Below are positions 8,982 to 17,826 of a DNA stretch of 64,000 nucleotides, piece after piece. The position numbers and the translations under genes were made by a program. The stretch lies in the NCBI RefSeq assembly GCF_007005445.1, contig NZ_CP041387.1, positions 1,984,001-2,048,000 of the forward strand, read 5' to 3'. Within the stretch, counting starts at the first letter, position 1. The number at the start of each line of letters is the position of its first letter. Under the pieces are notes generated by a model. The model was not told the DNA's origin. It worked only from the letters and a program-made list of their open reading frames with translations, and did not search any database. The stretch is from Rhodopseudomonas palustris (GTDB lineage: Bacteria > Pseudomonadota > Alphaproteobacteria > Rhizobiales > Xanthobacteraceae).

Positions 8982-9764
8982 ATGGACGCCGTTGCGCCGG
9001 TCCGTTTCGACCTTGCCGCGCTGGTCGACGATCTCAACGCGCTGCTGCGGCTGAAGACCACAGTGATCGGGATGAAGCTGTTCAGAACCGTCGCCGAGAT
9101 GGAGGCGGTGCCGAAGATCCGGCGGCCGAACGCGATCCACACCACCGACCAGATCGTCAGCATGGCTTCGCGGCTCGGCTGGACCGTCGGGATCACCGCT
9201 GCCGATCTGGTCGGAGAACAATGCCGCGCGGTGATCGGCCTCGCACCGCAGGACGACCAATGGCTCGCCGGGCGCTCCTATGTCGGCGTGTGGCATGCGA
9301 CACAGGAAGACGCCAGCGCGCGCCAGCACGCGCTCGACGTGGTGCCGTTCGGCCATCACCAGGCGATGGCGGTCTCGCCGCTGGCGAGCGGCCGGCTCGA
9401 TCCGCCGGACATCTGCCTCGTCTATGCGACGCCCGGTCAGATGATCATCCTGATCAACGGCCTGCAATATGCCGGCTACAAGAAGTTCGAATGGAGCGTG
9501 GTCGGCGAGACCGCCTGCGCGGATTCCTGGGGCAGGGCGCTGAAGACCGGCGAGCCGAGCCTGTCGCTGCCGTGCTTCGCGGAGCGCCGATACGGCGGCG
9601 TGCCGGACGAGGAGATGCTGATGGCACTCAGCCCGTCGTATCTTTCCAAGGCCATCGAGGGCATGAAGCAGCTCGCCAGGAACGGCCTGCGCTACCCGAT
9701 CGCGCCCTACGGGATCCAGGCCGATGTCCGGGCCGGGATGGGCGTCTCGTATGGGAATAAGTAA
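8982..9764 (+). CDS. DUF169 family protein
   Basis: A 260-residue cytoplasmic protein of the DUF169 family (COG2043-like). The family features are the N-terminal LLRLKTTVIGMKLF segment and a GETACADSWGRALKTGEPSL motif with a conserved Cys. The C-terminal SLPCFAERRYGGVPDEEML region has a second Cys. No member has a firmly known reaction; some sit near methanogenic or corrinoid genes. It stands alone here, ending just before a 118-bp repeat. The start ATG at 8982 follows GATAGGGAG, a reasonable ribosome site. Confidence 0.82.
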   Translation: MDAVAPVRFDLAALVDDLNALLRLKTTVIGMKLFRTVAEMEAVPKIRRPNAIHTTDQIVSMASRLGWTVGITAADLVGEQCRAVIGLAPQDDQWLAGRSYVGVWHATQEDASARQHALDVVPFGHHQAMAVSPLASGRLDPPDICLVYATPGQMIILINGLQYAGYKKFEWSVVGETACADSWGRALKTGEPSLSLPCFAERRYGGVPDEEMLMALSPSYLSKAIEGMKQLARNGLRYPIAPYGIQADVRAGMGVSYGNK

Positions 9765-9777
9765 CAACCACTCAACT

Positions 9778-9895
9778 CGTCATTCCGGGGCGCGAGCGGA
9801 AGCTCGCGAGTCCGGAATCTCGATGTGGTGAGGCAGGACGTTTCAAAAATCTTCGGGATTCCGGGTTCGCCGCTGCGCGGCGCCCCGGAATGACG
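9778..9895. repeat. intergenic repeat family A, copy 1 (118 bp, 16-bp perfect terminal inverted repeats)
   Basis: It begins with CGTCATTCCGGGGCGC (9778-9793) and ends with the exact reverse complement GCGCCCCGGAATGACG (9880-9895). Internal palindromes GAGCGGAAGCTC and GCCGCTGCGCGGC are present, and TCCGGAATCTC and GGGATTCCGGG motifs recur. A second copy is at 45086-45193. Both copies lie between convergent genes. Confidence 0.85.
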
Positions 9896-9923
9896 GTGTG
9901 GGGAGCGCGCTGAAACGAGCGCC

Positions 9924-11483
9924 TCAGTACGCGTTCTCGCCCTTGAGCAGGGCCCACGGCGTTTTCAGCAGAATGTAGAGGTCGAACAGCACCGACCAAT
10001 TCTCGATGTAGTACAGGTCGAACTCGACGCGCTTCTGAATTTTTTCTTCGTTGTCGATCTCGCCGCGCCAGCCGTTGATCTGGGCCCAGCCGGTGATGCC
10101 GGGCTTGACGCGGTGGCGTGCGAAGTAGCCGTCGACGGCTTCGTCGAACAGGCGGCTTTGCAGCTTGCCCTGCACCGCATGTGGGCGCGGGCCGACCAGC
10201 GACAGATTGCCCTTGAACACCACATTGATCAGTTGCGGCAGCTCGTCGAGACTGGTGCGGCGGATGAAGCGGCCGACGCGGGTGACGCGCGGATCGTTGC
10301 GGGTGACGACCTTGGAGGCGGTCGGGTCGGCCTGGTGGTGATACATCGACCGAAACTTGAGTACGTCGATGCGCTCGTTGTTGAAGCCGAACCGCTTCTG
10401 CCGGAACAGCACCGGACCGGGGCTGTCGAGCTTGATCGCCAGCGCCACCAGCGCCATCACGGGCGCGGCGGCGATCAGGATCAGACCGCCGACGACCCGG
10501 TCGAATACCTGCTTTATCACCTGATCCCAATCGGTGATCGGCGCTTCGAAGACATCGAGCGTCGGCACCTTGCCGAGATAGGAATAGGCGCGCGGACGGA
10601 ACCTGAGCTTGTTGGTGTGCGCGGACAAGCGGATGTCGACCGGCAGCACCCACAGCTTCTTCAGCATGTCGAGGATGCGGGTCTCTGCCGAGATCGGCAA
10701 CGCGAACAGCACCAGATCGACGCGAGTGCGGCGGGCGAATTCGGGGATGTCGTCGACCTTGCCGAGTTTCGGCACGCCGGCGCAAGTGGGAAGCGAACGG
10801 GAGTCGTTGCGGTCGTCGAACACGCCGAGGATGCGAATGTCGGAAGCGTCCGCCTGGTCGGCCCTCAGTGCCTCGATCAGCTTGCTGCCGTTGGCGTCGG
10901 CACCGACGATCACGGTGCGGCGGTCGAGTCTGCCTTCGCGCGCCCAGCGACGGACCAGCCCGCGCACCGCAAGCCGCTCGGCGATCAGCGCTGCGAGACC
11001 GGCGAAATAGAACGAGGCGAGCCACAGCCGCGACACTTCGCCGCCGAGTTTGGCGAAGAACGATGCGCCGATGAAGAGCAAGAAGACGAACGACCAGGCC
11101 GAGAGCAGCCGCGTCATCTGTTGCAGGGTGCCCCGAAAAAGCTGCACCGCGTAAAGGTCGGCGGCCTGGAACACGATGATCGAGGTCATCGTGGTGCCGA
11201 GAATGGCGCCGATGTATTCCCAGACGAAGCCTTCTCGGCGCACGAGGATGGCGAAATACAGAGCGATGCCGACCAGCGCGATCACCAGGAAATCGGCGAG
11301 CCGCACCGAGCCGGCGATCACGATCGGCGAATAGGCCGGGCGCACCTTTTGATTGGCCACCGCGAGGGCGGCCGGCGACAACCGCTTGCGGCGTTCCACC
11401 CGCGGCGCGCCGTCGCCGGAGGCGGCGACCGCGGATCCCGTCGCAGCAGCGCTGATCATCGAACGGGCGCTGATCGGCTCCAT
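9924..11483 (-). CDS. undecaprenyl-phosphate sugar phosphotransferase (exopolysaccharide initiation)
   Basis: Starts exopolysaccharide repeat-unit synthesis by transferring a sugar-1-phosphate to undecaprenyl phosphate at the inner membrane. The 519-residue protein has about four to five N-terminal membrane helices (about residues 50-170). A Rossmann-like CoA-binding-type domain (about 175-290, [13 protein letters not shown]) follows. A further helix ([20 protein letters not shown]) leads into the bacterial sugar transferase domain, with [29 protein letters not shown] and SLVGPRPHA motifs. It is WbaP/ExoY-like. Downstream of a GT4 gene on the same strand, it is part of the 9.9-17.8 kb polysaccharide locus. 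Confidence 0.92.
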   Translation of the reverse strand: MEPISARSMISAAATGSAVAASGDGAPRVERRKRLSPAALAVANQKVRPAYSPIVIAGSVRLADFLVIALVGIALYFAILVRREGFVWEYIGAILGTTMTSIIVFQAADLYAVQLFRGTLQQMTRLLSAWSFVFLLFIGASFFAKLGGEVSRLWLASFYFAGLAALIAERLAVRGLVRRWAREGRLDRRTVIVGADANGSKLIEALRADQADASDIRILGVFDDRNDSRSLPTCAGVPKLGKVDDIPEFARRTRVDLVLFALPISAETRILDMLKKLWVLPVDIRLSAHTNKLRFRPRAYSYLGKVPTLDVFEAPITDWDQVIKQVFDRVVGGLILIAAAPVMALVALAIKLDSPGPVLFRQKRFGFNNERIDVLKFRSMYHHQADPTASKVVTRNDPRVTRVGRFIRRTSLDELPQLINVVFKGNLSLVGPRPHAVQGKLQSRLFDEAVDGYFARHRVKPGITGWAQINGWRGEIDNEEKIQKRVEFDLYYIENWSVLFDLYILLKTPWALLKGENAY

Positions 11484-11596
11484 TGGTTCATTTCCGTCAC
11501 TTGCGCCGGCACCACCGATCGGTCGTCCGACGAACTCCCCCGAGTCCCGGCCTTAACGGAAAAGTCGCAAGAAACGGTTAGCGCGATCACCCAAGC

Positions 11597-12736
11597 TCAG
11601 CGCTTCGCCAGCGCCGCGCGGTAGCCCGCGAGCACGCCTTCGACCATCGCCTTCTGCGAGAAATGCAGGAAGATCCGTTCGCGCAGCCGGCGCGCCCGCT
11701 CGCGGGCGGCGGGCTGATCGTCGAGCGCCGCGGCGATCGTGGCGGCCATCGCCGCCGGATCGCTTGGGGCGAACAGCGCATCACGATGTTCCGGGCCGAA
11801 GATTTCGGGAATGCCGCCGACGTCGGCGGCGATCATCGGTACGCCTGCGGCGGCCGCCTCGATCACCACATAGGGCATCGAATCGCCGCGCGACGGCACC
11901 ACCAGCAGCCGGCCTTGGCCGAAGCCGTGGCGCGCCTTGACGTGGCCGATGAAGCGCACCGCTGTGCCGAGGCCGAGCCGCGCCACCTGCGCCTTCAGAG
12001 CTTCGGTTTCTTCGCCGTCACCACCGAGCGTCAGCGTCACCGCGCGGCCCTCGGCGCGCAATCGCGCGATAGCGTCGATCAACAGATCGGCGCCTTTGAT
12101 GTGGCGGAACTCGCCGACGTAGCAGACGTCGGTGGCGTCGGCGGCGAGCGTGATCGGATCGAATTCGCCGGCGGTGACACCGTTGAACACACATCGCACC
12201 ATGGCTTCGGGCTTGCCGATCATCCGCTCGTAGGTGGCGCGTGCGAATTCGCTTTCGAACAGGAAAAGCTCGGTGCGGTTCATCGAGAGCCGCTCGAGTC
12301 GGCTGTAGAGCTGGCCCTCGAGCGTCGAGGTCGGGTAGTGCAGCGAGCCGCCGTGCGGGGTGTAGACCCGGATCGAGCCGGACGGCCTCGGCACCACGCG
12401 CATGAACACTCCGGCCTTGGCACCGTGGCCATGCAGCACGTCGGGTTTCAACGCGGCGATCAGACGACTGAAACGCACCCACACCATCAAATCGGTGATG
12501 CTCGGTTCGCGCCGGATCGGCATTCGATACACGCCGAGCTTCATTCGTGGCGCGATCTCCGCGAGCGCAGCCACTGCGCGGTCACCGCCGGTCAGGTTGT
12601 CGGTGATCAACGCGACCTGATGGCCGCGCTCCGCCTGGCCGTTGGCAAGGTCGAGGATGTGGCGGAAGATGCCTCCCACCGGGGCGCGCACCGCATGGAC
12701 GATTCGCAACGGGAGGTCAGGAGCAGCCGCGCTCAT
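11597..12736 (-). CDS. glycosyltransferase family 4 protein
   Basis: A 379-residue GT-B fold retaining glycosyltransferase. The N-terminal acceptor domain begins IVHAVRAPVGGIFRHILDLA with the G-rich loop of GT4 enzymes. The donor domain holds CYVGEFRHIKGADLLIDAIA and the nucleotide-sugar motif SRGDSMPYVVIEAAAAGVPMIA, containing the E-x7-E-type signature. It probably adds a sugar to the lipid-linked repeat unit begun by the product of the neighbouring gene at 9924. The 113-bp gap between the two suggests one operon. Donor and acceptor sugars cannot be read from sequence. Confidence 0.9.
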   Translation of the reverse strand: MSAAAPDLPLRIVHAVRAPVGGIFRHILDLANGQAERGHQVALITDNLTGGDRAVAALAEIAPRMKLGVYRMPIRREPSITDLMVWVRFSRLIAALKPDVLHGHGAKAGVFMRVVPRPSGSIRVYTPHGGSLHYPTSTLEGQLYSRLERLSMNRTELFLFESEFARATYERMIGKPEAMVRCVFNGVTAGEFDPITLAADATDVCYVGEFRHIKGADLLIDAIARLRAEGRAVTLTLGGDGEETEALKAQVARLGLGTAVRFIGHVKARHGFGQGRLLVVPSRGDSMPYVVIEAAAAGVPMIAADVGGIPEIFGPEHRDALFAPSDPAAMAATIAAALDDQPAARERARRLRERIFLHFSQKAMVEGVLAGYRAALAKR

Positions 12737-13004
12737 CGGGCCTCCGCCGCGCGCGGCACGCCGCAGCGACAGTCGCGACGGCGCGCGGCGGGAAGCGAGG
12801 CGATCAAAGCGGGGGCGCGAGACATGAGGAGGATCCGGAAAGGCCGACGCGATTAACGGCCTTCGTAGTTAACGAAGCGTGTCCGTGTGCATTCGGTCAA
12901 CATGGATGAGGAGCGTGCATCCGTCGAGATTAACCGCACGGCAACCTTAATGGTTTGTAGTCGGTTCCGCACTGACGGTCGGTCGCGTCACGTAGGAGTA
13001 TGCA

Positions 13005-15368
13005 ATGCGGATCGCGTTTTGGCGCCGGAACAACGACGACAAGGCGAAGGCTTCGGTCGCGACTCGCGAAGCATCGGCCGCAGCCGTCGCCCCGGCATCG
13101 CGACCCGACGCTGCGCCCGATATGCCCGCGGTGCCCAAGCCCGCGATCCGGCAGGCGATCTTCAAACGGTCTCCGACCCGCAATCCGGCGCTCGACAAGC
13201 CGGCGCCGCTGCCGCCGGACGGCGATATCGACGTCCGGCTGATCGGGCAGGCGCTCGCCCGCAAGAAGCACCTGATCATCGCGCCGACCCTGCTGGCGCT
13301 GGTGGTGTCTCTGGCGATCGTCAACCTGATCACCCCGCGCTACAAATCCGAGGCCCGCATCCTGATCGACGGTCGCGAGAACAGCTTCCTGCGTCCGACC
13401 GGCGAGCGTGACGATCAGCGCAGCGGGCCGGATCCGGAAGCGGTGGCCAGCCAGGTCCAGCTTCTGCTGTCACGCGAGCTGGCGCTCGACATCATCAAGA
13501 AGAACAAGCTCGCCGAGCGCCCCGAATTCGATCCGGTGCTGAAGGGCATCAACCCGCTGAAGTCGTTGCTGGCGCTGATCGGCATCGGCCGCGATCCGTT
13601 CGCGATGACTCCGGAAGAACGTGTCCTGAACGCGTATTACGAGCGGCTGACCGCCTACGCGGTCGATAAGTCGCGGGTGATGGTGGTGGAATTCCAGTCG
13701 CAAGACCCGGAACTTGCGGCGCGCGTCGCCAATTCGATCGCCGACGGCTATCTGGTGCTGCAGCAGAACGCGCGCCAGGCCCAGGCCAGGGCGGCGGGGC
13801 AATGGTTGTCCGGCGAAATCGAATCGCTGCGCCGAAAGGTGTCGGAGGCCGAGGACAAGGTCGAGGAGTTCCGCTCCAAGTCGAGTCTGTTCATCGGCAC
13901 CAACAATACCTCGCTGTCCAATCAGCAGCTCGGTGACATCAACGCCCAGCTCGCCAATGCCCGGGCCTTGAAATCCGACGCGGAGGCCAAGGCGCGGCTG
14001 ATCAAGGAAATGTTGAAGAACGGCGGTCCGATCGAGGCGTCGGAAGTGCTGAACTCCGAATTGATCCGCCGGCTGTCGGAGCAACGCGTCACGCTGCGGG
14101 CCCAGCTCGCCGAACAGAGCTCGACGCTGCTCGGAGGCCATCCGCGGATCAAGGAGCTGAAGGCGCAGCTTTCCGATCTCGACCAGCAATTGCGCGACGA
14201 GGCGGTGAAGCTGTCGCGCTCGTTCGAGAACGACGCGCGGATCGCCAGCAGCCGGGTGGAGAACCTGTCGGCGAGTCTCGACCAGTTGAAGAAGCTGGCG
14301 TCGGCGAGCAACGGCCAGGACGTGCAGCTCCGCGCACTGGAGCGTGAGGCCAAGGCGCAGCGCGATCTGCTTGAATCCTATCTGGCGAAGTATCGCGAGG
14401 CGACGACGCGCGAGAGTCTCGACCGGACGCCGTCCGACAGCCGCATCATTTCGCGCGCGATCGTCTCCAACACGCCGGACTATCCGAAGAAGTTTCCGAT
14501 CGTGCTGATCGCGACGCTGGCGACGCTGCTGCTGACCTCAGGCGGCATCGCGACCGGCGAACTGCTGCGGATGACCCAGCCGCGGCCGCGCAACGCTGCT
14601 GCCCCTGTGCTGGACGAACCCAGGCCGGCACCGCAACCTGCTGCCGTTGCGGCTCCGAAGGCTGCTCCGACTGCACCCCTCTCGCAGACTGAGACAGTCG
14701 CGGCGGCGCCTCCCATCGAGCTCGCGCCGGTCGCAGTGCCCCAGGCCGCAATTCCGGCACCTGCGCCGTCCGACGAAATCGAGGCGCTGGTCGCGCGGTT
14801 GCAGAGCGTCGGGGAGGGCGGCCGCAAGCTCACCGTGCTCGGCACCGGCGCGACCGATTCCGTCACCACCACCGCGCTGGTGCTGGCGCGCCGGCTGGCG
14901 CGTGACGCCAAAGTGGTGCTGATCGACCTGTCCGAATCCTCCGCAATGCTGAAAGCCGCATCGAGTGATCCGTCGGCGCCGGGGCTCGCCGAGCTGATGC
15001 TCGGCGAAGCGGCTTTCGGTCAGATCATCACCCGCGATCGGTCGTCCTCGCTGCAACTGGTCAGCGCCGGCAAGCCGGGATTCGATCGCCGGCTGCTCCA
15101 TCTGCCGCGTTTGTCGCTCGCGATCGACGCGCTGATGCGGGTGTACGACCACGTGCTGCTGGACGCCGGCACCGCGTCGGATCTGCCGGCCGAGCTGTTG
15201 ACGTCGCTCGCCCAGGCGGTCGTGGTGCCGGCGCCGACCATGTCCGGCGAGGCCCGCGCCAGGATGGCCGAGCAGCTCGTCGCGGTCGGTTTCTCGGAAG
15301 TGACGATGCTGCGCGCGGTCGAGCCGACCGACCCGGTGGAGCCGGGGCAGCGGTCCGCTGCCGCATAA
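13005..15368 (+). CDS. exopolysaccharide chain-length / co-polymerase protein (Wzc-like) with degenerate kinase domain
   Basis: A 787-residue polysaccharide co-polymerase. After a Pro/Ala-rich cytoplasmic start come TM1 (about residues 90-108, APTLLALVVSLAIVNLI), the Wzz domain, and a long periplasmic coiled coil with GNVR-type repeats (about 250-480). TM2 (about 497-520, IVLIATLATLLLTSGGIATG) precedes a Pro/Ala linker and a C-terminal domain resembling tyrosine autokinases (about 597-775). The Walker A region reads LGTGATDSVTTTA, lacking the GK[ST] lysine. The Walker A' strand is VVLIDLSES and no C-terminal Tyr cluster is seen, so phosphorylation activity is unlikely. It controls polymer length and export. 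The ATG at 13005 has a TAGGAG site; 268 bp of intergenic DNA separates it from the divergent GT4 gene. Confidence 0.88.
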   Translation: MRIAFWRRNNDDKAKASVATREASAAAVAPASRPDAAPDMPAVPKPAIRQAIFKRSPTRNPALDKPAPLPPDGDIDVRLIGQALARKKHLIIAPTLLALVVSLAIVNLITPRYKSEARILIDGRENSFLRPTGERDDQRSGPDPEAVASQVQLLLSRELALDIIKKNKLAERPEFDPVLKGINPLKSLLALIGIGRDPFAMTPEERVLNAYYERLTAYAVDKSRVMVVEFQSQDPELAARVANSIADGYLVLQQNARQAQARAAGQWLSGEIESLRRKVSEAEDKVEEFRSKSSLFIGTNNTSLSNQQLGDINAQLANARALKSDAEAKARLIKEMLKNGGPIEASEVLNSELIRRLSEQRVTLRAQLAEQSSTLLGGHPRIKELKAQLSDLDQQLRDEAVKLSRSFENDARIASSRVENLSASLDQLKKLASASNGQDVQLRALEREAKAQRDLLESYLAKYREATTRESLDRTPSDSRIISRAIVSNTPDYPKKFPIVLIATLATLLLTSGGIATGELLRMTQPRPRNAAAPVLDEPRPAPQPAAVAAPKAAPTAPLSQTETVAAAPPIELAPVAVPQAAIPAPAPSDEIEALVARLQSVGEGGRKLTVLGTGATDSVTTTALVLARRLARDAKVVLIDLSESSAMLKAASSDPSAPGLAELMLGEAAFGQIITRDRSSSLQLVSAGKPGFDRRLLHLPRLSLAIDALMRVYDHVLLDAGTASDLPAELLTSLAQAVVVPAPTMSGEARARMAEQLVAVGFSEVTMLRAVEPTDPVEPGQRSAAA

Positions 15369-15447
15369 CTCGGAGATCGGGTCCGAGAGCAACGCCCGGG
15401 GAGCGTCCCGGACCTTGGCGCCTGCGATCGTTCGGTGACGTCGCGCT

Positions 15448-16641
15448 TCAGCGCGGCAGCGTCGCGCGCAGGCGCTGCACCATGCGCATCAGGGCAGGGC
15501 TGTGCTTGACCGCGTGCTTGCCGCGCCCCAACGCCGCCAGAGCTGGCGCGGCGATCCGGCCGCGTCCGGTCAAGGCGACGAAGCTGTCGAAGATCGGATC
15601 GAGATCCTTGCAGAACAGCTTCTTGTAGTCGTCCGAGCCGATGCCGAGATCGATCCGGCGATAGCCAAGCGCCGCATAGTGATCGACGATGTGACGCATC
15701 AGGATCAGGCCGGGGCTGTAGCGTGCCGCTTCAGACAGCGTGTAGGTGTTGAACATCATCGAGTAGCGACTGCCGTCGGCGACACCCGCATACATCGCGA
15801 TCATCTCGGCGTCGGATTCGAGCGCATGAATCTCGATCGCCCGGCCGCCGCCGGCGAGCTCAGCGGCGCAGGCCTGTCGGATGAAATCGGCGACACCCGG
15901 TTCGGCGAAAACGTTCGGCAGATTCTGCGCCGCCATCCGAACCGGCTTGATCCGGAAGAACGCCTCGAGCAGCCGGTCGATGTCGGCCTGGGTGCGGGCC
16001 TGGCCGTAGCGATAGCCGGGCAGATCCTGCAGCTTGCGCTCCTTGCCCTTGAGCCTGCGGCGGAACGAGTTGCTGATCAGGTCGTTCGGCGCGGCCCCGA
16101 CCGGCAGCAGCAGCACCGGGCAATCGTTGACCGAAGCCTGGTGCGACAGTTGCGCCAGCGGATTGGGCAGATCGTTCCAGCGCAGCGGCTGCTGCTGCAG
16201 AGCCAGCACGTCGGCGCCGCCAGCCCTCCGCAGGCCATCGAGCAGCGCCTCCAGATCGGACACGTCGGCGCTGAGCGCGAAATCACGTCGCCATAACGGC
16301 ATGTTGAAGGTCGCGTGCTTGCCGCCGAGAAAACTCGCCATGCGGACACCAAAGTTGTGTTCGACACCGAGCGGCATCAGCAGCAGCGGCTGATCCTCCG
16401 CATCCCGCGCGATCACGACAAACGGCTCGATGCGCTCGGCGCTTCCGACATGGCGCAGCCAGGCGCTCAGGAAATCGAACCGCTGGTATGGCGATGAGTA
16501 TTGGCCAGTCTGCTCGAGCATGCGCCAGACCGGCTCGGCGGCCGCGAGGTCGCGAACGACCTCGACGCGGGCGATCCGGCTCCGCAAGACAGCCGCGCGA
16601 TCGGCGGTCCGGGCTTCAGTCAGCACGGCCATCATCGTCAT
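15448..16641 (-). CDS. FemAB/GNAT-fold protein of the CelD type (putative polysaccharide acyltransferase)
   Basis: A 397-residue soluble protein of the BioF2-like/Acetyltransf_6 group (CelD, cellulose-biosynthesis associated). Typical segments are the N-terminal PYQRFDFLSAWLRHVG, the central RRRLKGKERKLQDL and the C-terminal fold ending in YRRIDLGIGSDDYKKLFCKD. Such proteins are usually found in exopolysaccharide clusters and are thought to transfer acyl or aminoacyl groups; the reaction here is inferred. The first ATG (16641) was used; a TTG at 16662 could extend it by seven residues. It is convergent with the co-polymerase gene and divergent from the NodB-fold gene. Confidence 0.82.
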   Translation of the reverse strand: MTMMAVLTEARTADRAAVLRSRIARVEVVRDLAAAEPVWRMLEQTGQYSSPYQRFDFLSAWLRHVGSAERIEPFVVIARDAEDQPLLLMPLGVEHNFGVRMASFLGGKHATFNMPLWRRDFALSADVSDLEALLDGLRRAGGADVLALQQQPLRWNDLPNPLAQLSHQASVNDCPVLLLPVGAAPNDLISNSFRRRLKGKERKLQDLPGYRYGQARTQADIDRLLEAFFRIKPVRMAAQNLPNVFAEPGVADFIRQACAAELAGGGRAIEIHALESDAEMIAMYAGVADGSRYSMMFNTYTLSEAARYSPGLILMRHIVDHYAALGYRRIDLGIGSDDYKKLFCKDLDPIFDSFVALTGRGRIAAPALAALGRGKHAVKHSPALMRMVQRLRATLPR

Positions 16642-16768
16642 CCGGCAGTCCAATGAGAGCAAACAGAGTGCGATACGAGCACGTGCGGACCTTTACAAAC
16701 AAATCTCAACAAAGCGTAATGACTCTTCACCAAACTGGCGGCGATCGCCAGGCCGCGAGGGAATAGCC

Positions 16769-17812
16769 TTGTCGAACAACGGCTGGTGGACGGCGTCACG
16801 GCTGCAATTCACGTATTTCAGCGGTCTGGCGCTGGCCTCGGAATGGAACGGCCGTGGCGCCGGGGTGATCCTGCGGTTCGACCGGGTCCGACCGGCGCGG
16901 CGCGACCGGTTTCAGCCGCTGCGCGCCCGCGAGGTCACGCCGCAGTTTCTCGACGGGTTGCTGCGCGCGCTGACGCGGTGGAATTGCCCGGTGATCTCGA
17001 TCGACGAGGCGTCCGCCCGGAGCGCGCGCGGCGGATCGCCGGGGCGTTTCGTCTGCCTAACGTTCGACGGTGGCTCGCGCGACATTGCCACCTACGCCTA
17101 TCCAATCCTGGCGCGGCACGGCGTGCCGTTCACGGTGTATCTGCCGACCGCGTTTCCCGACGGGGTCGGCGAAGCCTGGTGGTTGGCGCTCGAGCAAGTG
17201 ATCGCGCGTAGCGATCGGCTCGCACTACTGATCGATCATAGCGAGCGTCGGTTCGACACTGCGCGCCATTGCGACAAGGTGCAGGTGTTTCACTTTCTCG
17301 CAAGCTGGCTGCGCACGATGGCACCCGCAGCGCTGACCGCGGCGATCCAGGATCTGTGCAAGCGCTATTCGGTGAATCTCGCCGCGGTGACGCGCGAGGC
17401 GGTGATGGATTGGGACGACATCGGCCGGCTTGCTGCAGACCCTGGCGTCACCATCGGCAGCGCCACGGTGAACTATCCGGTGCTCGCCAATCTGTCCGAC
17501 GTGGTAGCGCGCAAAGAGATCGCGATGGGCCGCGCGGTGCTTCAGGCGGCGCTCGGCCGCGATGCGCCGCATCTCGCATATCCGTTCGGAGACCGCGGCA
17601 GCTTCGGACCGCAGCACGTCGCCTCGGCGAAAGAGCAGCGGTTCGCCAGCGCGGTGACCACGCTTCCCGGTGTGATCGGTCGCGGCGCGCTCGATCCGCT
17701 GGCGCTGCCGCGGATTGCCTGGGACGGCCGGAAGCACTCGCTGCGCGGCCTGCGGGTGATTCTGTCGGGTCTGATGCCGGGAGCAGCGCGCGGCATCGGC
17801 CGGAGCGGGTAG
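16769..17812 (+). CDS. NodB-fold polysaccharide deacetylase homologue, probably catalytically inactive
   Basis: A 347-residue protein with a clear polysaccharide deacetylase (CE4/NodB) fold. Motif 1 is CLTFDGG at about residues 96-102, where TFDDG is expected, so the metal-binding second Asp is Gly101. Motif 2, normally SHTxNH, reads SATVNY: both metal His are replaced (Ala232, Tyr236). Motif 3 LAYPFGDRG is kept. Loss of all three metal ligands argues for a binding or regulatory role rather than N-deacetylation. I set the start at TTG 16769 behind GAGGGA; no in-frame ATG is near. It belongs to the exopolysaccharide locus. Confidence 0.85.
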   Translation: MSNNGWWTASRLQFTYFSGLALASEWNGRGAGVILRFDRVRPARRDRFQPLRAREVTPQFLDGLLRALTRWNCPVISIDEASARSARGGSPGRFVCLTFDGGSRDIATYAYPILARHGVPFTVYLPTAFPDGVGEAWWLALEQVIARSDRLALLIDHSERRFDTARHCDKVQVFHFLASWLRTMAPAALTAAIQDLCKRYSVNLAAVTREAVMDWDDIGRLAADPGVTIGSATVNYPVLANLSDVVARKEIAMGRAVLQAALGRDAPHLAYPFGDRGSFGPQHVASAKEQRFASAVTTLPGVIGRGALDPLALPRIAWDGRKHSLRGLRVILSGLMPGAARGIGRSG

Positions 17813-17826
17813 GGCGCGGCACCGGC

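Noticed and set aside
10113..11624. 503-codon open frame on the plus strand
   Set aside because: Antisense to the sugar transferase gene, with unbalanced composition and no family features.
12850..12880. TTAACG direct repeat upstream of the co-polymerase gene as a CtrA or integrase site
   Set aside because: The spacing does not fit CtrA and there is no other evidence of function.
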